The notes under the pieces: generated by a model
What the model saw: the letters and a program-made list of their open reading frames with translations, nothing else
The model's database searches: none
What the model was told of the DNA's origin: nothing
Source: Schnuerera sp. xch1
Lineage (GTDB): Bacteria > Bacillota > Clostridia > Tissierellales > Tepidimicrobiaceae
Assembly (NCBI RefSeq): GCF_019931165.1
Contig: NZ_JAIOUP010000007.1
Location: 1 to 64,000 of the forward strand
DNA length: 64,000 bases
Direction: 5' to 3'
Shown here: piece by piece, positions 49,525 through 58,724 of the stretch
Layout: every line of letters begins with the position of its first letter
How positions within the stretch are numbered: the first letter of the stretch is position 1
Translations under genes and position numbers: made by a program

Positions 49525-52479
49525 ATGAAAAGGATATTATCACTATTATTAGCACTAGTCATAGTACTTAGCTCTGTTCCTATTATTGGAGCTCCTTCTG
49601 AAAAGGAAGAATATAATCAAGCTGGAGAAATACTCAAAAATTTAGGTGTTTTGAAGGGTTCAAAAAGCGGAGATTTGATGCTAGACCAGTATCTGAAAAG
49701 ACAGGAAATGGTTGTATTAATAAGCCGCCTTTATAATAAAGAAGGTACAGCTGAAAATTTTAAAGTTAAAAATACATTTACTGACGTAGATAAAGATTCA
49801 TATTATGCTCCATTCATATATTGGGCAGTAGATGAAGGACTTATAAAAGGAACAGCTCCTGGAAATTTTGGATATACTATAGAAGGAAATAAAGAGTATT
49901 ATACTAAAGTACAACAGCTACAGAATGTACTTTTAAGAGCTTTAAAATACGGAAGTGAAATAGAATCCTATGATGATGTACCAGAATTAGCAGAAAGTTT
50001 AGGTTTAATGGAGGGCCTATCTGTAGACCCAGATGAACATATCACTAGAGGATTAATGGCTGCTATGACTCTTAATGCTTTAAATCTTAACGTTAAGGGC
50101 TCAAGCGACACATTAGCAAAACAATTAAGTTTAAACATTCCTGTTGCCATAAGCGTAGAAGCAACTTCCTCCACATATAAGGATACCCTTATATTCGAGG
50201 GTGTTGCTAAAGGCACGGATGAATTAAAACTTAATTTAGAACCAGTTTCCGATGATATATCTTCTGGAGAACAATTCCATGATATAGAATTAAAAGATGA
50301 TGGTAGATTTGAAATTGAAATCAAAAACCTTGAAGGTGGAAAATATAAATACAGCTTTTTAAAAGGAAATTTAACTCTCAAAACAGGAAACGTTACTATC
50401 CAAGACCTCCCCTTCGAATTAAACGATGTATCTGCAGATAATCTAAAGGAAATTTCTCTAAATTTTACACAATCTGTTGACGAAGATAGCAGTCAATTCC
50501 CTAGCAATTATTATACAAATGCAGGAACAGTTAAATCAGTGCGTTTAGAAAATAATAATAAAACTATAATACTTACACTTAATGAAACAATGAAAAGTCA
50601 AAATACATATAAAATATCTATAAATAGAATAAAATCTGAAACAGACGAGGAAATAACTATAAGAGATAGAGAATTCAGTCCTTTTGACAATGAAATACCA
50701 GAAGTAATTGATGTTGAGCAATTAGGAAATAAAGGATTAAAGATTATAATGTCAGAACCAATCAAAACTGCTAGAATATCAAATTTTAAGATAGATGGTG
50801 AAGAGGTTCTAGGACAAGTTGATAAAATCGATAATGTAATTATGTTAAAATATTATTCTTCAAACTATGCCCCTAAAGAGGGAAAACATACTTTGAGTAT
50901 ATCAGAATTGACAGATTTTGCAGATTATAAAGCGTTAGATGATGAGATTACATTTGAAATAGTAAAGGACAACCAATCACCTAAGTTAGAAGATGCAAGG
51001 GCAACTACAGAACAAGTTATACTTGAACTTGATGAGGATATAGATTCAGATTCAATAAATAGAAACGATTTTTATTGGAGATCTGGTCATACTAAAAGAT
51101 ATCCATCAGATATAGAAGTAATAAATAATAAAGTCATATTAAATTTCTCAGGAAAAGAACTTCCTACCTATGAAATAACTATCTATATAGATAATTTAGA
51201 GGACTATTCTGGCAATGAACTTGAAGATGAAGAAGTAGAGGTAGAACCAGTATTGGATACAACTGCTCCAGAAGTAATAGGATTAAATGTCTCAAAAGAT
51301 GGAAAAACAATAACCATTTACTATAGCAAAAATGTAAATGCAAAAAATAGATCCTACTATGATTTAAGGGATGAAGACAATGAAAAAATATATATAAGAA
51401 ATGTAGATGGTTCTGGAAGAGAATATAAGATTTACTTAAGTAATCCACTACCAGCTGGAACCAACACCATTACAATTGACGATGTGGTTGATACTACAAC
51501 ATTGGAAAATACAATAAAAACATATACACAGGATATATATATGGAAGATGTTGAAATACCAAAAATAGTAAGCTATTCAGGCCATGGCAATGAAATAATA
51601 CTTCGATTTAGTAAAGAGATGGACGCATCCACTATATCGGAGCACAGCAACTATTTGATTAAGTTTGATAACGACTATATGTACCTTCCATCAGAAACAG
51701 AATTTAACGAATTATATAATGAAAAAACCTATATAATTACTCTACCAGATGAAATTAACGGTGAAGAAGTCAATATAGGAGAAAACGATAATGTTGAAGA
51801 ACTCGATGTCCGAGGTCTTACAGGGATTAATGGAATATTGATTGAACCTGAGATATTGAAATTTGACGACACAACTGAAGGTGAAGCAGTAGTCAAATCT
51901 GCAGAACTAACAGAATCCGATACCATAATAGCTACATTTGACCAACCAATATTAGATGCATCAGAAGATGACTTTAAAGTAACAGATAGAACTGTTAGAA
52001 ATGTAAAAACTGATGGTACTGAAGAAGTTGAAATCAGATTGGATAACGATGATGAAACAACAATAGATGGAAAGTTAACTATAAAATCTAAAAATTCAAT
52101 CGTAACATACCTGGAATCGTCTGCTAAAGCTGATTCTATTGATGTAATAGATAAAGTAAGACCAAGAATAGATTCTAAATCAGGAAACCTTAGCAGCAGT
52201 GGTAGAACAATATACTTACCTTTTACTGAAGAATTAGATGATGATTCTGCTTCCTTATTTGAAAGAGATTTAATAGTAGAAGCAATTGGTGAAGAAATAC
52301 TAGATATTTCGGATTACTCCACTACATTAGATACAAGTGATACTGAAATTAGGATTACAATAAGTAAATCAGTAGATGCTGATGAATACTCCATAAGATT
52401 AGTAGATGATCCAAAATATATAATGGATACAGGCGGAAACGTAGTTGAATATGATGATTATGAATATTTCACTAGATAA
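49525..52479 (+). CDS. Large SLH-domain cell-surface protein with Ig-like repeats
   Basis: The 984-residue exported protein has a signal peptide (RILSLLLALVIVLSSVPIIGA) and SLH-like repeats to about residue 190 (NTFTDVDKDSYYAPFIYWAVDEGLIKG), then a long acidic region of repeated Ig-like units. Recurring patterns such as D-x-x-APEVIG-x-x-V and K-x-I-x-I-x-YSK-x-V fit the SbsA-type/Big_5 Ig fold. It is probably an S-layer or adhesive protein. A longer frame would start within the -10 region (TATAAT at 49486). The ATG used follows GAAAGGAGAGATTTAT. Confidence 0.87.
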   Translation: MKRILSLLLALVIVLSSVPIIGAPSEKEEYNQAGEILKNLGVLKGSKSGDLMLDQYLKRQEMVVLISRLYNKEGTAENFKVKNTFTDVDKDSYYAPFIYWAVDEGLIKGTAPGNFGYTIEGNKEYYTKVQQLQNVLLRALKYGSEIESYDDVPELAESLGLMEGLSVDPDEHITRGLMAAMTLNALNLNVKGSSDTLAKQLSLNIPVAISVEATSSTYKDTLIFEGVAKGTDELKLNLEPVSDDISSGEQFHDIELKDDGRFEIEIKNLEGGKYKYSFLKGNLTLKTGNVTIQDLPFELNDVSADNLKEISLNFTQSVDEDSSQFPSNYYTNAGTVKSVRLENNNKTIILTLNETMKSQNTYKISINRIKSETDEEITIRDREFSPFDNEIPEVIDVEQLGNKGLKIIMSEPIKTARISNFKIDGEEVLGQVDKIDNVIMLKYYSSNYAPKEGKHTLSISELTDFADYKALDDEITFEIVKDNQSPKLEDARATTEQVILELDEDIDSDSINRNDFYWRSGHTKRYPSDIEVINNKVILNFSGKELPTYEITIYIDNLEDYSGNELEDEEVEVEPVLDTTAPEVIGLNVSKDGKTITIYYSKNVNAKNRSYYDLRDEDNEKIYIRNVDGSGREYKIYLSNPLPAGTNTITIDDVVDTTTLENTIKTYTQDIYMEDVEIPKIVSYSGHGNEIILRFSKEMDASTISEHSNYLIKFDNDYMYLPSETEFNELYNEKTYIITLPDEINGEEVNIGENDNVEELDVRGLTGINGILIEPEILKFDDTTEGEAVVKSAELTESDTIIATFDQPILDASEDDFKVTDRTVRNVKTDGTEEVEIRLDNDDETTIDGKLTIKSKNSIVTYLESSAKADSIDVIDKVRPRIDSKSGNLSSSGRTIYLPFTEELDDDSASLFERDLIVEAIGEEILDISDYSTTLDTSDTEIRITISKSVDADEYSIRLVDDPKYIMDTGGNVVEYDDYEYFTR

Positions 52480-52540
52480 TTAGTAAAACTCCCCATATAA
52501 ATATAGAAGATCTCCTTATAGACCCAAAAATATGGGAAAA

Positions 52541-52567
52541 ATAGAGGCCGAATGGCCTCTATTTTTT
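52541..52567 (+). terminator. Terminator after the large SLH gene
   Basis: ATAGAGGCC (52541-52549) pairs with GGCCTCTAT (52554-52562) around GAAT, followed by a run of T (52562-52567). It is about 60 bp past the stop codon. Confidence 0.9.
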
Positions 52568-52654
52568 ATAACCATAAAGTTAAATGATATTGATATGAAA
52601 TAGCTCTTAACTTTTCAAAATTGAATTAGTTAAAATTTATAATAATTATTTATC

Positions 52655-52670
52655 TGTAACATATGTTACA
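52655..52670. promoter_or_regulatory. CRP/FNR-type operator upstream of the cupin gene
   Basis: TGTAACATATGTTACA is a perfect 16-bp palindrome with the TGT...ACA ends of CRP/FNR-family sites. Its centre (52662.5) is 41.5 bp upstream of the start site predicted from the -10 box at 52692, the classical position for class II activation. The regulator is not in the window. Confidence 0.65.
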
Positions 52671-52691
52671 TAATTTATCAATAATTTTATA

Positions 52692-52697
52692 TATAAT
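52692..52697 (+). promoter_or_regulatory. -10 box for the cupin gene
   Basis: TATAAT lies 32 bp before the ATG, with no good -35 box. The missing -35 fits an activator-dependent promoter using the palindrome at 52655-52670. Confidence 0.5.
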
Positions 52698-52728
52698 TTA
52701 AACAAATATATAAAATTGGGGGTTTACA

Positions 52729-53055
52729 ATGATTGAAAAAATATTTAATTATAGCTTAATAGATGAAAAAGCAGTTGAAAGGATTATAATGGATGAAAAC
52801 ATCAATTATATTCACATGGTATTTAATAAGAATGAAGGTCTACCAGAACATTTTTCAAATTCAAATGTATATATGACCGTTTTAAGAGGTACTCTATCAT
52901 TGCAACTAGGAGAACAAGAAATTCATGAATATGAAAAAGGTCATATATTGCAAATACCTTATAATATAAAGATGAATGTGAAAAATTTACATGACGAAGT
53001 ACTAGAACTAATAGTAGTAAAAGCACCTGCTCCTTCACATTTTAATTTTAAATAA
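52729..53055 (+). CDS. Small cupin-domain protein
   Basis: The 108 residues form one cupin barrel: HFSNSNVYMTVLRGTLSLQLGEQEIHEYEKGHILQIP is the two-motif core. The usual metal ligands are only partly kept (a His in motif 1 at EHFSNS, but no clear His in motif 2), so metal binding is uncertain. Such single-domain cupins are often sensors or small isomerases. Function is unknown here. The ATG follows GGGGGTTTACA. It probably belongs to a CRP/FNR-type regulon. Confidence 0.75.
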   Translation: MIEKIFNYSLIDEKAVERIIMDENINYIHMVFNKNEGLPEHFSNSNVYMTVLRGTLSLQLGEQEIHEYEKGHILQIPYNIKMNVKNLHDEVLELIVVKAPAPSHFNFK

Positions 53056-53063
53056 ATTTTATT

Positions 53064-53093
53064 AAGGATTATGCTAGATTTGGCATAATCCTT
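53064..53093. terminator. Terminator after the cupin gene, overlapping the P1 peptidase stop
   Basis: AAGGATTATGC (53064-53074) pairs with GCATAATCCTT (53083-53093), followed by TTTTT on the plus strand. The stem also contains the last codons and stop of the convergent peptidase gene. Confidence 0.88.
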
Positions 53094-54132
53094 TTTTAAA
53101 GTAATCCTTTAAAGCCTCTCTTGACCTTCCCTTTATACCTATTACTTTATTTGCAGTAATCATAGAATTCAATATTGCCTCCTCTTCACATTCTGCTACT
53201 GCTCTAAATACATTATCAATCCTTTCTTCACTTAGAATACGCATATTAAGTATATCTAAATTTTGTCCATGTTTAAGCACATTTCCTGTAGAGAATCCAA
53301 CTATTATTTCTCCGCTTCCATGCCCCATATATGATCCTACTTTTGATAGCCCAACTACTGCTCTTTTGCATATTCTTCTTAACTGTCTACTGCTGAGGGG
53401 TATATCTGTGGCAATAATTGATATTATAGATCCTTTATCTATATTCTCATCTACATTTATTTGACTGGACAATTTCTTTCCTATATTTTTGCCTTCAATA
53501 GTTAAGTCCTTTAACAATCCATGATTTGATAACACCAATACCCCTATTGTATAAGGTACTCCATCTAATGTTACTATTCTCGATGCAGAGCCTATGCCCC
53601 CTTTAAGCTGGTGACAGCTCATGCCTTTCCCTGCTCCAATATCTCCTTCTTCAAAATCTACAGTTGCATTTTCAATTGCTTTATATACATGTTCCTTCCC
53701 CACTACCCTTTTTTGTATATCATTTAAATAGCTATCATTACATTCACATATTAATGGGTTAAAGGTAGACAAATATATATTTTCCTCAGTACATTTCTCT
53801 ACCGCATATTCTGTTATCGCATCATATACCAACCCTACATTTAATGTATTGGTTAAGGTAATTATGGATTCCAATGTTCCAATCTCATCAATCTGCATAA
53901 GTCCTGTAGACTTGCCATATCCATTTAATATATGACTAGCTGCAATGAGCTTGTTTGTATAGATATTTCCTTCCACAGGAAGTATTACAGTGACTCCAGT
54001 TTTGTTTTCATATGTATCTATAGTACAATGTCCTACTGTGACTCCTTTTACATCAGTTATCTTATTCAACTGCCCTTTTGGTAGTTCACCAATATTTATT
54101 CCATAGTCCTCTATTCTCTTTTGGTTTGACAT
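53074..54132 (-). CDS. P1-family peptidase (DmpA/S58 N-terminal nucleophile fold)
   Basis: The family includes D-aminopeptidases that cleave themselves to expose a nucleophilic Ser. The 352 residues carry the cleavage-site pattern GMSCHQLKGGIGSASRIV and the N-terminal KGVTVGHCTIDTYENKTGVTVILP. It is cytosolic, with no signal peptide. The longest frame opens earlier, but ATG at MSNQKRIEDYG follows GGGGTGAACTAT. It lies downstream of the purine-degradation genes, next to a PPC-domain gene. Its natural substrate is unknown. Confidence 0.88.
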   Translation of the reverse strand: MSNQKRIEDYGINIGELPKGQLNKITDVKGVTVGHCTIDTYENKTGVTVILPVEGNIYTNKLIAASHILNGYGKSTGLMQIDEIGTLESIITLTNTLNVGLVYDAITEYAVEKCTEENIYLSTFNPLICECNDSYLNDIQKRVVGKEHVYKAIENATVDFEEGDIGAGKGMSCHQLKGGIGSASRIVTLDGVPYTIGVLVLSNHGLLKDLTIEGKNIGKKLSSQINVDENIDKGSIISIIATDIPLSSRQLRRICKRAVVGLSKVGSYMGHGSGEIIVGFSTGNVLKHGQNLDILNMRILSEERIDNVFRAVAECEEEAILNSMITANKVIGIKGRSREALKDYFKKGLCQI

Positions 54133-54153
54133 ATAGTTCACCCCAACCACATT

Positions 54154-54600
54154 TTAATGTATGGATTCTATTGAGTCTTCATTAAATTTAAACAAATTCA
54201 ATCCTATTTCTTCATCATGTCTTCTACCCACATTCCCGTCTATAACATCAATTATCATTTCACATGTAGCACTTATGACTGCTGAATTCAAATGACCACC
54301 ATATGCCTTATTGTTTTTATCACATACTGTAATATGTAGATGTAGGTAGACTTCTTCATCCATACTTGTTATATTTCCTGAAAGATTTGTAATTTCCATA
54401 TCGCCAGTTAAGTCTTTTGAATGGTATTCCTTAGATTCTGTATTAAATAGGCCAATTGTCACCTTATTGGTTGCACCAATACCAGTTACTCTTCCTAGCT
54501 TAATTTCATTTTCCTTGCAAAGATTTGTTAAAGAGTTAATTACTTCTTCCCCTCTTTCAAGCCTTACCACATATTTATCTACAAACTTTTTATATTTCAA
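54154..54600 (-). CDS. PPC-domain (DUF296) protein
   Basis: The 148 residues match the PPC/DUF296 fold: LERGEEVINSLTNLCKENEIKLGRVTGIGA and the metal-binding YLHLHITVCDKNNKAYGGHLNSAVI. In plants this domain is linked to AT-hook DNA-binding proteins. In bacteria it stands alone and its role is open. The start is TTG after GGAGGGATAGTT. It precedes the P1 peptidase by 21 bp, so the two probably share a transcript. Confidence 0.85.
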   Translation of the reverse strand: MKYKKFVDKYVVRLERGEEVINSLTNLCKENEIKLGRVTGIGATNKVTIGLFNTESKEYHSKDLTGDMEITNLSGNITSMDEEVYLHLHITVCDKNNKAYGGHLNSAVISATCEMIIDVIDGNVGRRHDEEIGLNLFKFNEDSIESIH

Positions 54601-54660
54601 AACTATCCCTCCATTATGATTTAGTCTTTACTCTTTTATATAATTTATTATATCAAATTT

Positions 54661-54688
54661 CTATATTGTAGTTAATCCTACAATATAG
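54661..54688. repeat. Hairpin between yqeC and the PPC gene
   Basis: CTATATTGTAG (54661-54671) pairs perfectly with CTACAATATAG (54678-54688) around a six-base loop. It has no T tract on the minus strand, so it may be an operator or RNA-stability element rather than a terminator. Confidence 0.5.
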
Positions 54689-54740
54689 TGGCAGGATAAA
54701 TATTATCTTTAAAAAATGGCAACTGATATCGTATTCCATT

Positions 54741-55523
54741 TTAATCTATTATATGAGTAATAGGATGTAATGAATTTTGCACATTACCTATCAAGATCTT
54801 TAAATTACCAAAATCACTTTTTTGTGCCATTTGATTAGCTAATTGTAATGCATCCATTTCTCTGGTCTTATTTACTTTATTTAATAATATATATACTTTT
54901 TGATCCTTTTGAACATCTTTTAATAGTCCACTCTTATGAAAATATACTCTTATGATATTTTCTTTACTTAATATAGTTTCCTGATTTTCTGGCTCTCCAT
55001 TTAGGAGAGCCAAAATTCTTTCTGGTCTATGAACATATTGATCTATAATAGGTTTATACATCGCATCTGTTCCCATTATTGCGACAATTATATCATTATG
55101 TTTAGGCAGTACTGGTTCATATTCTGCTGGCGCTTTAAAGGATTTGCCTTTAGCTCCATCTGCTTCTACTATAATTATATCGACAATATTTTCATTTTTA
55201 ACTCTTTCTATCCATTGAATAGGTATACCCTTTAATTTTTGTTGTTCTTCTAGAATTGAAGTGGTAAGACATATTACATTACATTCCTGAAAATATTCTT
55301 TTAGTTTTTTTACAGCTATGTTATATTTAGATTCTGTAATTAATTTTTGAGCCAAATTTCCTTGGTCAATAGAAATATGCGTTGTAGTTGTTACTAATAC
55401 CTTTTTTCCTTGTTTATTGAATTCATCAGCCAATGAAAACATAGTTGTGCTTTTCCCACCTGCTCCAATTAAAGAGATAGTACATGGAAAATCCTTTATA
55501 TTTAAAGATTGACAAATTTTCAT
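54741..55523 (-). CDS. yqeC: YqeC-family selenium-cofactor accessory protein
   Basis: The 260 residues begin with a P-loop region ISLIGAGGKSTTMFSLADEF, then VLVTTTTHISIDQ and VEADGAKGKSFKAP, features of the YqeC family. YqeC is linked by gene neighbourhood to selenium-dependent molybdenum hydroxylases, where it is thought to help make the labile selenium cofactor. The xanthine dehydrogenase gene in the same cluster fits. The usual partner YqeB is not in the window. Confidence 0.85.
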   Translation of the reverse strand: MKICQSLNIKDFPCTISLIGAGGKSTTMFSLADEFNKQGKKVLVTTTTHISIDQGNLAQKLITESKYNIAVKKLKEYFQECNVICLTTSILEEQQKLKGIPIQWIERVKNENIVDIIIVEADGAKGKSFKAPAEYEPVLPKHNDIIVAIMGTDAMYKPIIDQYVHRPERILALLNGEPENQETILSKENIIRVYFHKSGLLKDVQKDQKVYILLNKVNKTREMDALQLANQMAQKSDFGNLKILIGNVQNSLHPITHIID

Positions 55524-55524
55524 A

Positions 55525-56877
55525 TTAATCCATCGCTTCCCTTTCCTTTTTTTCTTCAGCTATGGTTTTCTCTGATACTATGATGTTTAAGAAAAACACA
55601 ACAATAGTGGAAATAATAACTGGAGAACTTCCAAAGATATCGATGAACCAACCTGGAAACATTGCTATGGATTCAGGTACCATATCAATTCCCATTCCTA
55701 ATGCTACAGCTAATCCTACGATTGAAGTATTTCTAGCAGATAACTCATCCTGAATAATCAATTTTATTCCTGACATAGTGATCAATGCAAATACTGAAAT
55801 GGTAGCTCCTCCTAATACACACTGTGGAATTGTAGTCATCAAGGCACCAAACTTAGGGATAAATCCACAAAGTAGTATAACTATTGCAGAAATAGATAAT
55901 ACAAATCTACTGACAACCTTATTCATAGCAACGATTCCAACATTTTGGCTATAAGTGGCAGTTGGAAGAGCACCAAAGAAAGATCCAATAATACTGGCAA
56001 CTCCATTTCCAATAATTCCACCAGATAATTCTTCATCAGTAGGTTCTCTATCCAAACCTCCTGAGGTAGTTGCAGATAAATCTCCTACAGCTTGAATAGA
56101 ATTAACAATATACATTATAGCCATGGTAATAATAGCTGTTATATTAAATTCCATACCAAAATGCAAAGGTTTTGGAAGTGAAAATATTCCTGCTTCCCCA
56201 ACGGCTGAAAAATCTACTATTCCTGAAAATATAGAAATTATATATCCTGCTATGATACCAACTAGTACAGATGCAAGTTTAAGATATCCTTTTGTAAAGT
56301 TATTGCAAATAAGTACTACCACAAGTGTAATAAGTGCAATTCCCCAATTCTGGAGACTACCATATGTTGGAGCTCCATTTCCACCTGCCATATAATTGAT
56401 AGCTATTGGATAAAGAGATAATCCTATAGTAAGTACAACTGTACCAGAAACTATAGGTGGGAAAAATTTTCTAAGACGTTTTATAAAAACACCCATTACA
56501 ATAGCTACTAAACCTCCCACTAATTCAGCACCTAATACACCAGCAATCCCAAAATCTGCTGCAATTGCAAGAATAGTAGGTACATAAGCAAAGCTAACCC
56601 CCATTATAACTGGTAATCTTGAACCTATTCTAATACCTGATTTTCCAATAGGATAAAGCTGAACTAATGTAGCAATTGCCGCGATAAACATACAGGTTTG
56701 TACAAGTATTGTACTATCTTCCGCTCCTAATCCTACAGCTCCTGAAAGTATAATAGCCGGTGTAATATTTCCTACTATCATAGCTAAAACATGCTGTAAA
56801 CTTAATGGAACTGCTTTTTCTAACGATGGTTTCCCATCTATATTAAACAAAGAGTTATTTACATTACTACTTTTCAC
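55525..56877 (-). CDS. NCS2-family nucleobase permease (xanthine/uracil type)
   Basis: This membrane transporter of 450 residues has about fourteen helices. The signature motif is SFFGALPTATYSQNVGIVAMNKVVSRF, with GSRLPVIMGVSFAYVPTILAIA upstream. It imports xanthine, urate or uracil by H+ or Na+ symport. The neighbouring xanthine dehydrogenase favours a purine. The GTG start follows AGGAGGAGGTAAT. It shares a transcript with yqeC (one-base gap after the stop). Confidence 0.9.
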   Translation of the reverse strand: MKSSNVNNSLFNIDGKPSLEKAVPLSLQHVLAMIVGNITPAIILSGAVGLGAEDSTILVQTCMFIAAIATLVQLYPIGKSGIRIGSRLPVIMGVSFAYVPTILAIAADFGIAGVLGAELVGGLVAIVMGVFIKRLRKFFPPIVSGTVVLTIGLSLYPIAINYMAGGNGAPTYGSLQNWGIALITLVVVLICNNFTKGYLKLASVLVGIIAGYIISIFSGIVDFSAVGEAGIFSLPKPLHFGMEFNITAIITMAIMYIVNSIQAVGDLSATTSGGLDREPTDEELSGGIIGNGVASIIGSFFGALPTATYSQNVGIVAMNKVVSRFVLSISAIVILLCGFIPKFGALMTTIPQCVLGGATISVFALITMSGIKLIIQDELSARNTSIVGLAVALGMGIDMVPESIAMFPGWFIDIFGSSPVIISTIVVFFLNIIVSEKTIAEEKKEREAMD

Positions 56878-57028
56878 ATTACCTCCTCCTTCTGGAGATT
56901 AGATTTTTACCAATTTTAACACAACCATCCAATATATTAATCCTTCCACTTTTAAGTGAGGGATGAATTTACAAACTTTTTATGATATAATTTAATAATG
57001 TTAATTTATTTATGTTCGGATATAGGAA

Positions 57029-57075
57029 TGCAAGGAGAATTTATTTTGTAATAACCAAGTTTAGATCTCCTTGCA
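57029..57075. repeat. Inverted repeat upstream of the nucleobase permease
   Basis: TGCAAGGAGA (57029-57038) pairs perfectly with TCTCCTTGCA (57066-57075) over a 27-base gap. No T tract follows on either strand. On the plus strand an extended -10 (TGATATAAT near 56978) faces it, so a short RNA from this region is possible. No purine riboswitch core was found. The rest of the 299-bp gap has no gene. Confidence 0.5.
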
Positions 57076-57176
57076 CAAAATATCCAACATATTGATGGAA
57101 CTATTTATATCAAAATTTATGATATACACTTTTAAAATTAAACTTACCATATCTTTATTTGAATACTCTTTATCTA

Positions 57177-58295
57177 TTAATATGAATATTCTTGTGAGGC
57201 TTGATTTGTAAGCATAATAGCATTTGTATTGCATCTAGTAACACAGAGTCCACAGCCAAAACACTTAGTTTCATCTATTACAGCTTTATCGTCAACCATG
57301 CTTATAGCCTGATATACACAACTTTTAACGCATCGTTTGCATCCTACACATTTATTTTTTTCTATTTTAGGAACATTAGTTATATAATTTGCACTTTCCC
57401 TTTTCTTCATCTTTTCAATTGTAATACCTTTAATCTCATCTATTGAATCATATCCATGTTCATCCAACCAATTGTTTAGTTCTTTGTTTATTCTATTAAA
57501 AGCTTGAGGTCCCTCTACAATTGCCTGTGTACAAACTTGAACAGCTGAAGCTCCTGCCATAAACATCTCTACTACATCTTTACCACTGGTTACTCCTCCA
57601 ACTCCAATAATTGGTATATTTACTACTTTAGCTAGTTCATAAATATGTCTTAATGCTATTGGTCTTATAGCTGCGCCAGACATCCAGCCATATCCTTCTT
57701 TACTTCCCATAGCTGGTAGCCCGGACTCAATATCAATTTTTAAACAAGGACCTACTGAATTTATAGCTACTAGACCATCTATACCTATTTCTTCTAATGT
57801 CTTACCAAGTTCCTCAATGTCAGGGATACCAGGACTAAGCTTTGCAAATATAGGCTTATTTGTACAAACACGAACAGCTTTTAGCGTATTGATAACTGGA
57901 GTAAGGTCTCTTCCAATATAATGAGTTGATATTTCAAATGCATCTGCAAACTTTTCCACTTTAGGAATAAGCTCTGTAAGTTCTTTAGTAGTATATCCTA
58001 ATCCTATTATTAAAGGTGCTCCGCATTTTTTCGCTTCTTTATATTCCTTTTCGATCCAATGTTTCGGAGATAATTCAGACCATAATTCAGTATTTAAAAA
58101 ACTATGCTTATACTCTGCCATACATGGTTTTGGTATTTCTGCTGCAACTGTTGATATAGTCTTGCTAACAGCTCCACCTGCACCGCCTTCTACACATTTT
58201 TTTATCATGCTTGCATTTCTAGATGGTGGCCCTGCTGCTACCATAACAGGGTTTTTAAATTCAATATTAGTTAACTCTATTTTTAAATCTGCCAT
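57177..58295 (-). CDS. PreA-like dihydroorotate dehydrogenase-family protein with two 4Fe-4S clusters
   Basis: The 372 residues combine a DHOD-type FMN barrel (about 1-300; KNPVMVAAGPPSRNASM, FAKLSPGIPDIEEL, PIIGVGGVTSGKDVVEMFMAGASAVQVC) and a C-terminal ferredoxin with two CxxCxxCxxxC sets (KCVGCKRCVKSC and KCFGCGLCVTRC). This is the build of PreA, the catalytic half of dihydropyrimidine dehydrogenase. The NAD(H)-handling PreT partner is absent here. Next to a dihydropyrimidinase and xanthine dehydrogenase it probably works in base breakdown. The ATG follows AAAGGAGGGAGCAAA. Confidence 0.87.
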   Translation of the reverse strand: MADLKIELTNIEFKNPVMVAAGPPSRNASMIKKCVEGGAGGAVSKTISTVAAEIPKPCMAEYKHSFLNTELWSELSPKHWIEKEYKEAKKCGAPLIIGLGYTTKELTELIPKVEKFADAFEISTHYIGRDLTPVINTLKAVRVCTNKPIFAKLSPGIPDIEELGKTLEEIGIDGLVAINSVGPCLKIDIESGLPAMGSKEGYGWMSGAAIRPIALRHIYELAKVVNIPIIGVGGVTSGKDVVEMFMAGASAVQVCTQAIVEGPQAFNRINKELNNWLDEHGYDSIDEIKGITIEKMKKRESANYITNVPKIEKNKCVGCKRCVKSCVYQAISMVDDKAVIDETKCFGCGLCVTRCNTNAIMLTNQASQEYSY

Positions 58296-58329
58296 TTTGC
58301 TCCCTCCTTTATTAAATCAATAGGTTTTA

Positions 58330-58710
58330 CTAAGCCTGTGCAATAACTTCAATTTCCACAATTGCATCTTTAGGAAGTTTAGCTACTTGTACACAAGATC
58401 TAGCTGGTGCTTTCTTAGAAAAATAACTTTCATATACTTCATTCATCGCTACAAAATCTTCTAAGTCCTTTATGAATACTACTGTCTTTATTACTTTTTC
58501 CATACTAGAGCCAACTTCCTCTAATATAGCTTGTACATTGTCTAAAGACGCTTTTGTTGCCTTTTTTATGTCATTAGTTACTAATTGACCACTTTTCATA
58601 TCAATTGGAAGTTGTCCAGATGTGTAGATTAAGTTTCCTACTTTTATTCCCTGTGAATATGGCCCAATTGCCGGTGGCGCTTTATCTGTACTTATAATTT
58701 CTTTTGTCAT
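58330..58710 (-). CDS. RidA-family enamine/imine deaminase
   Basis: RidA proteins speed the release of ammonia from reactive enamines. The 126 residues show the family pattern APPAIGPYSQGIKVGNLIYTSGQLP and the late ARSCVQVAKLPKDAIVEIEVIA with the key Arg. In the purine cluster it may act on the imine produced by diaminopropionate ammonia-lyase, an enzyme expected farther upstream but not seen. The start after GAGGAGAGATAAT is preferred over one five codons earlier. Confidence 0.9.
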   Translation of the reverse strand: MTKEIISTDKAPPAIGPYSQGIKVGNLIYTSGQLPIDMKSGQLVTNDIKKATKASLDNVQAILEEVGSSMEKVIKTVVFIKDLEDFVAMNEVYESYFSKKAPARSCVQVAKLPKDAIVEIEVIAQA

Positions 58711-58724
58711 ATTATCTCTCCTCA

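Noticed and set aside
56878-57000. Purine riboswitch ahead of the nucleobase permease
   Set aside because: No conserved three-way-junction core (the TATA...ATATGG and CTAC-type joining segments) could be found in either direction.
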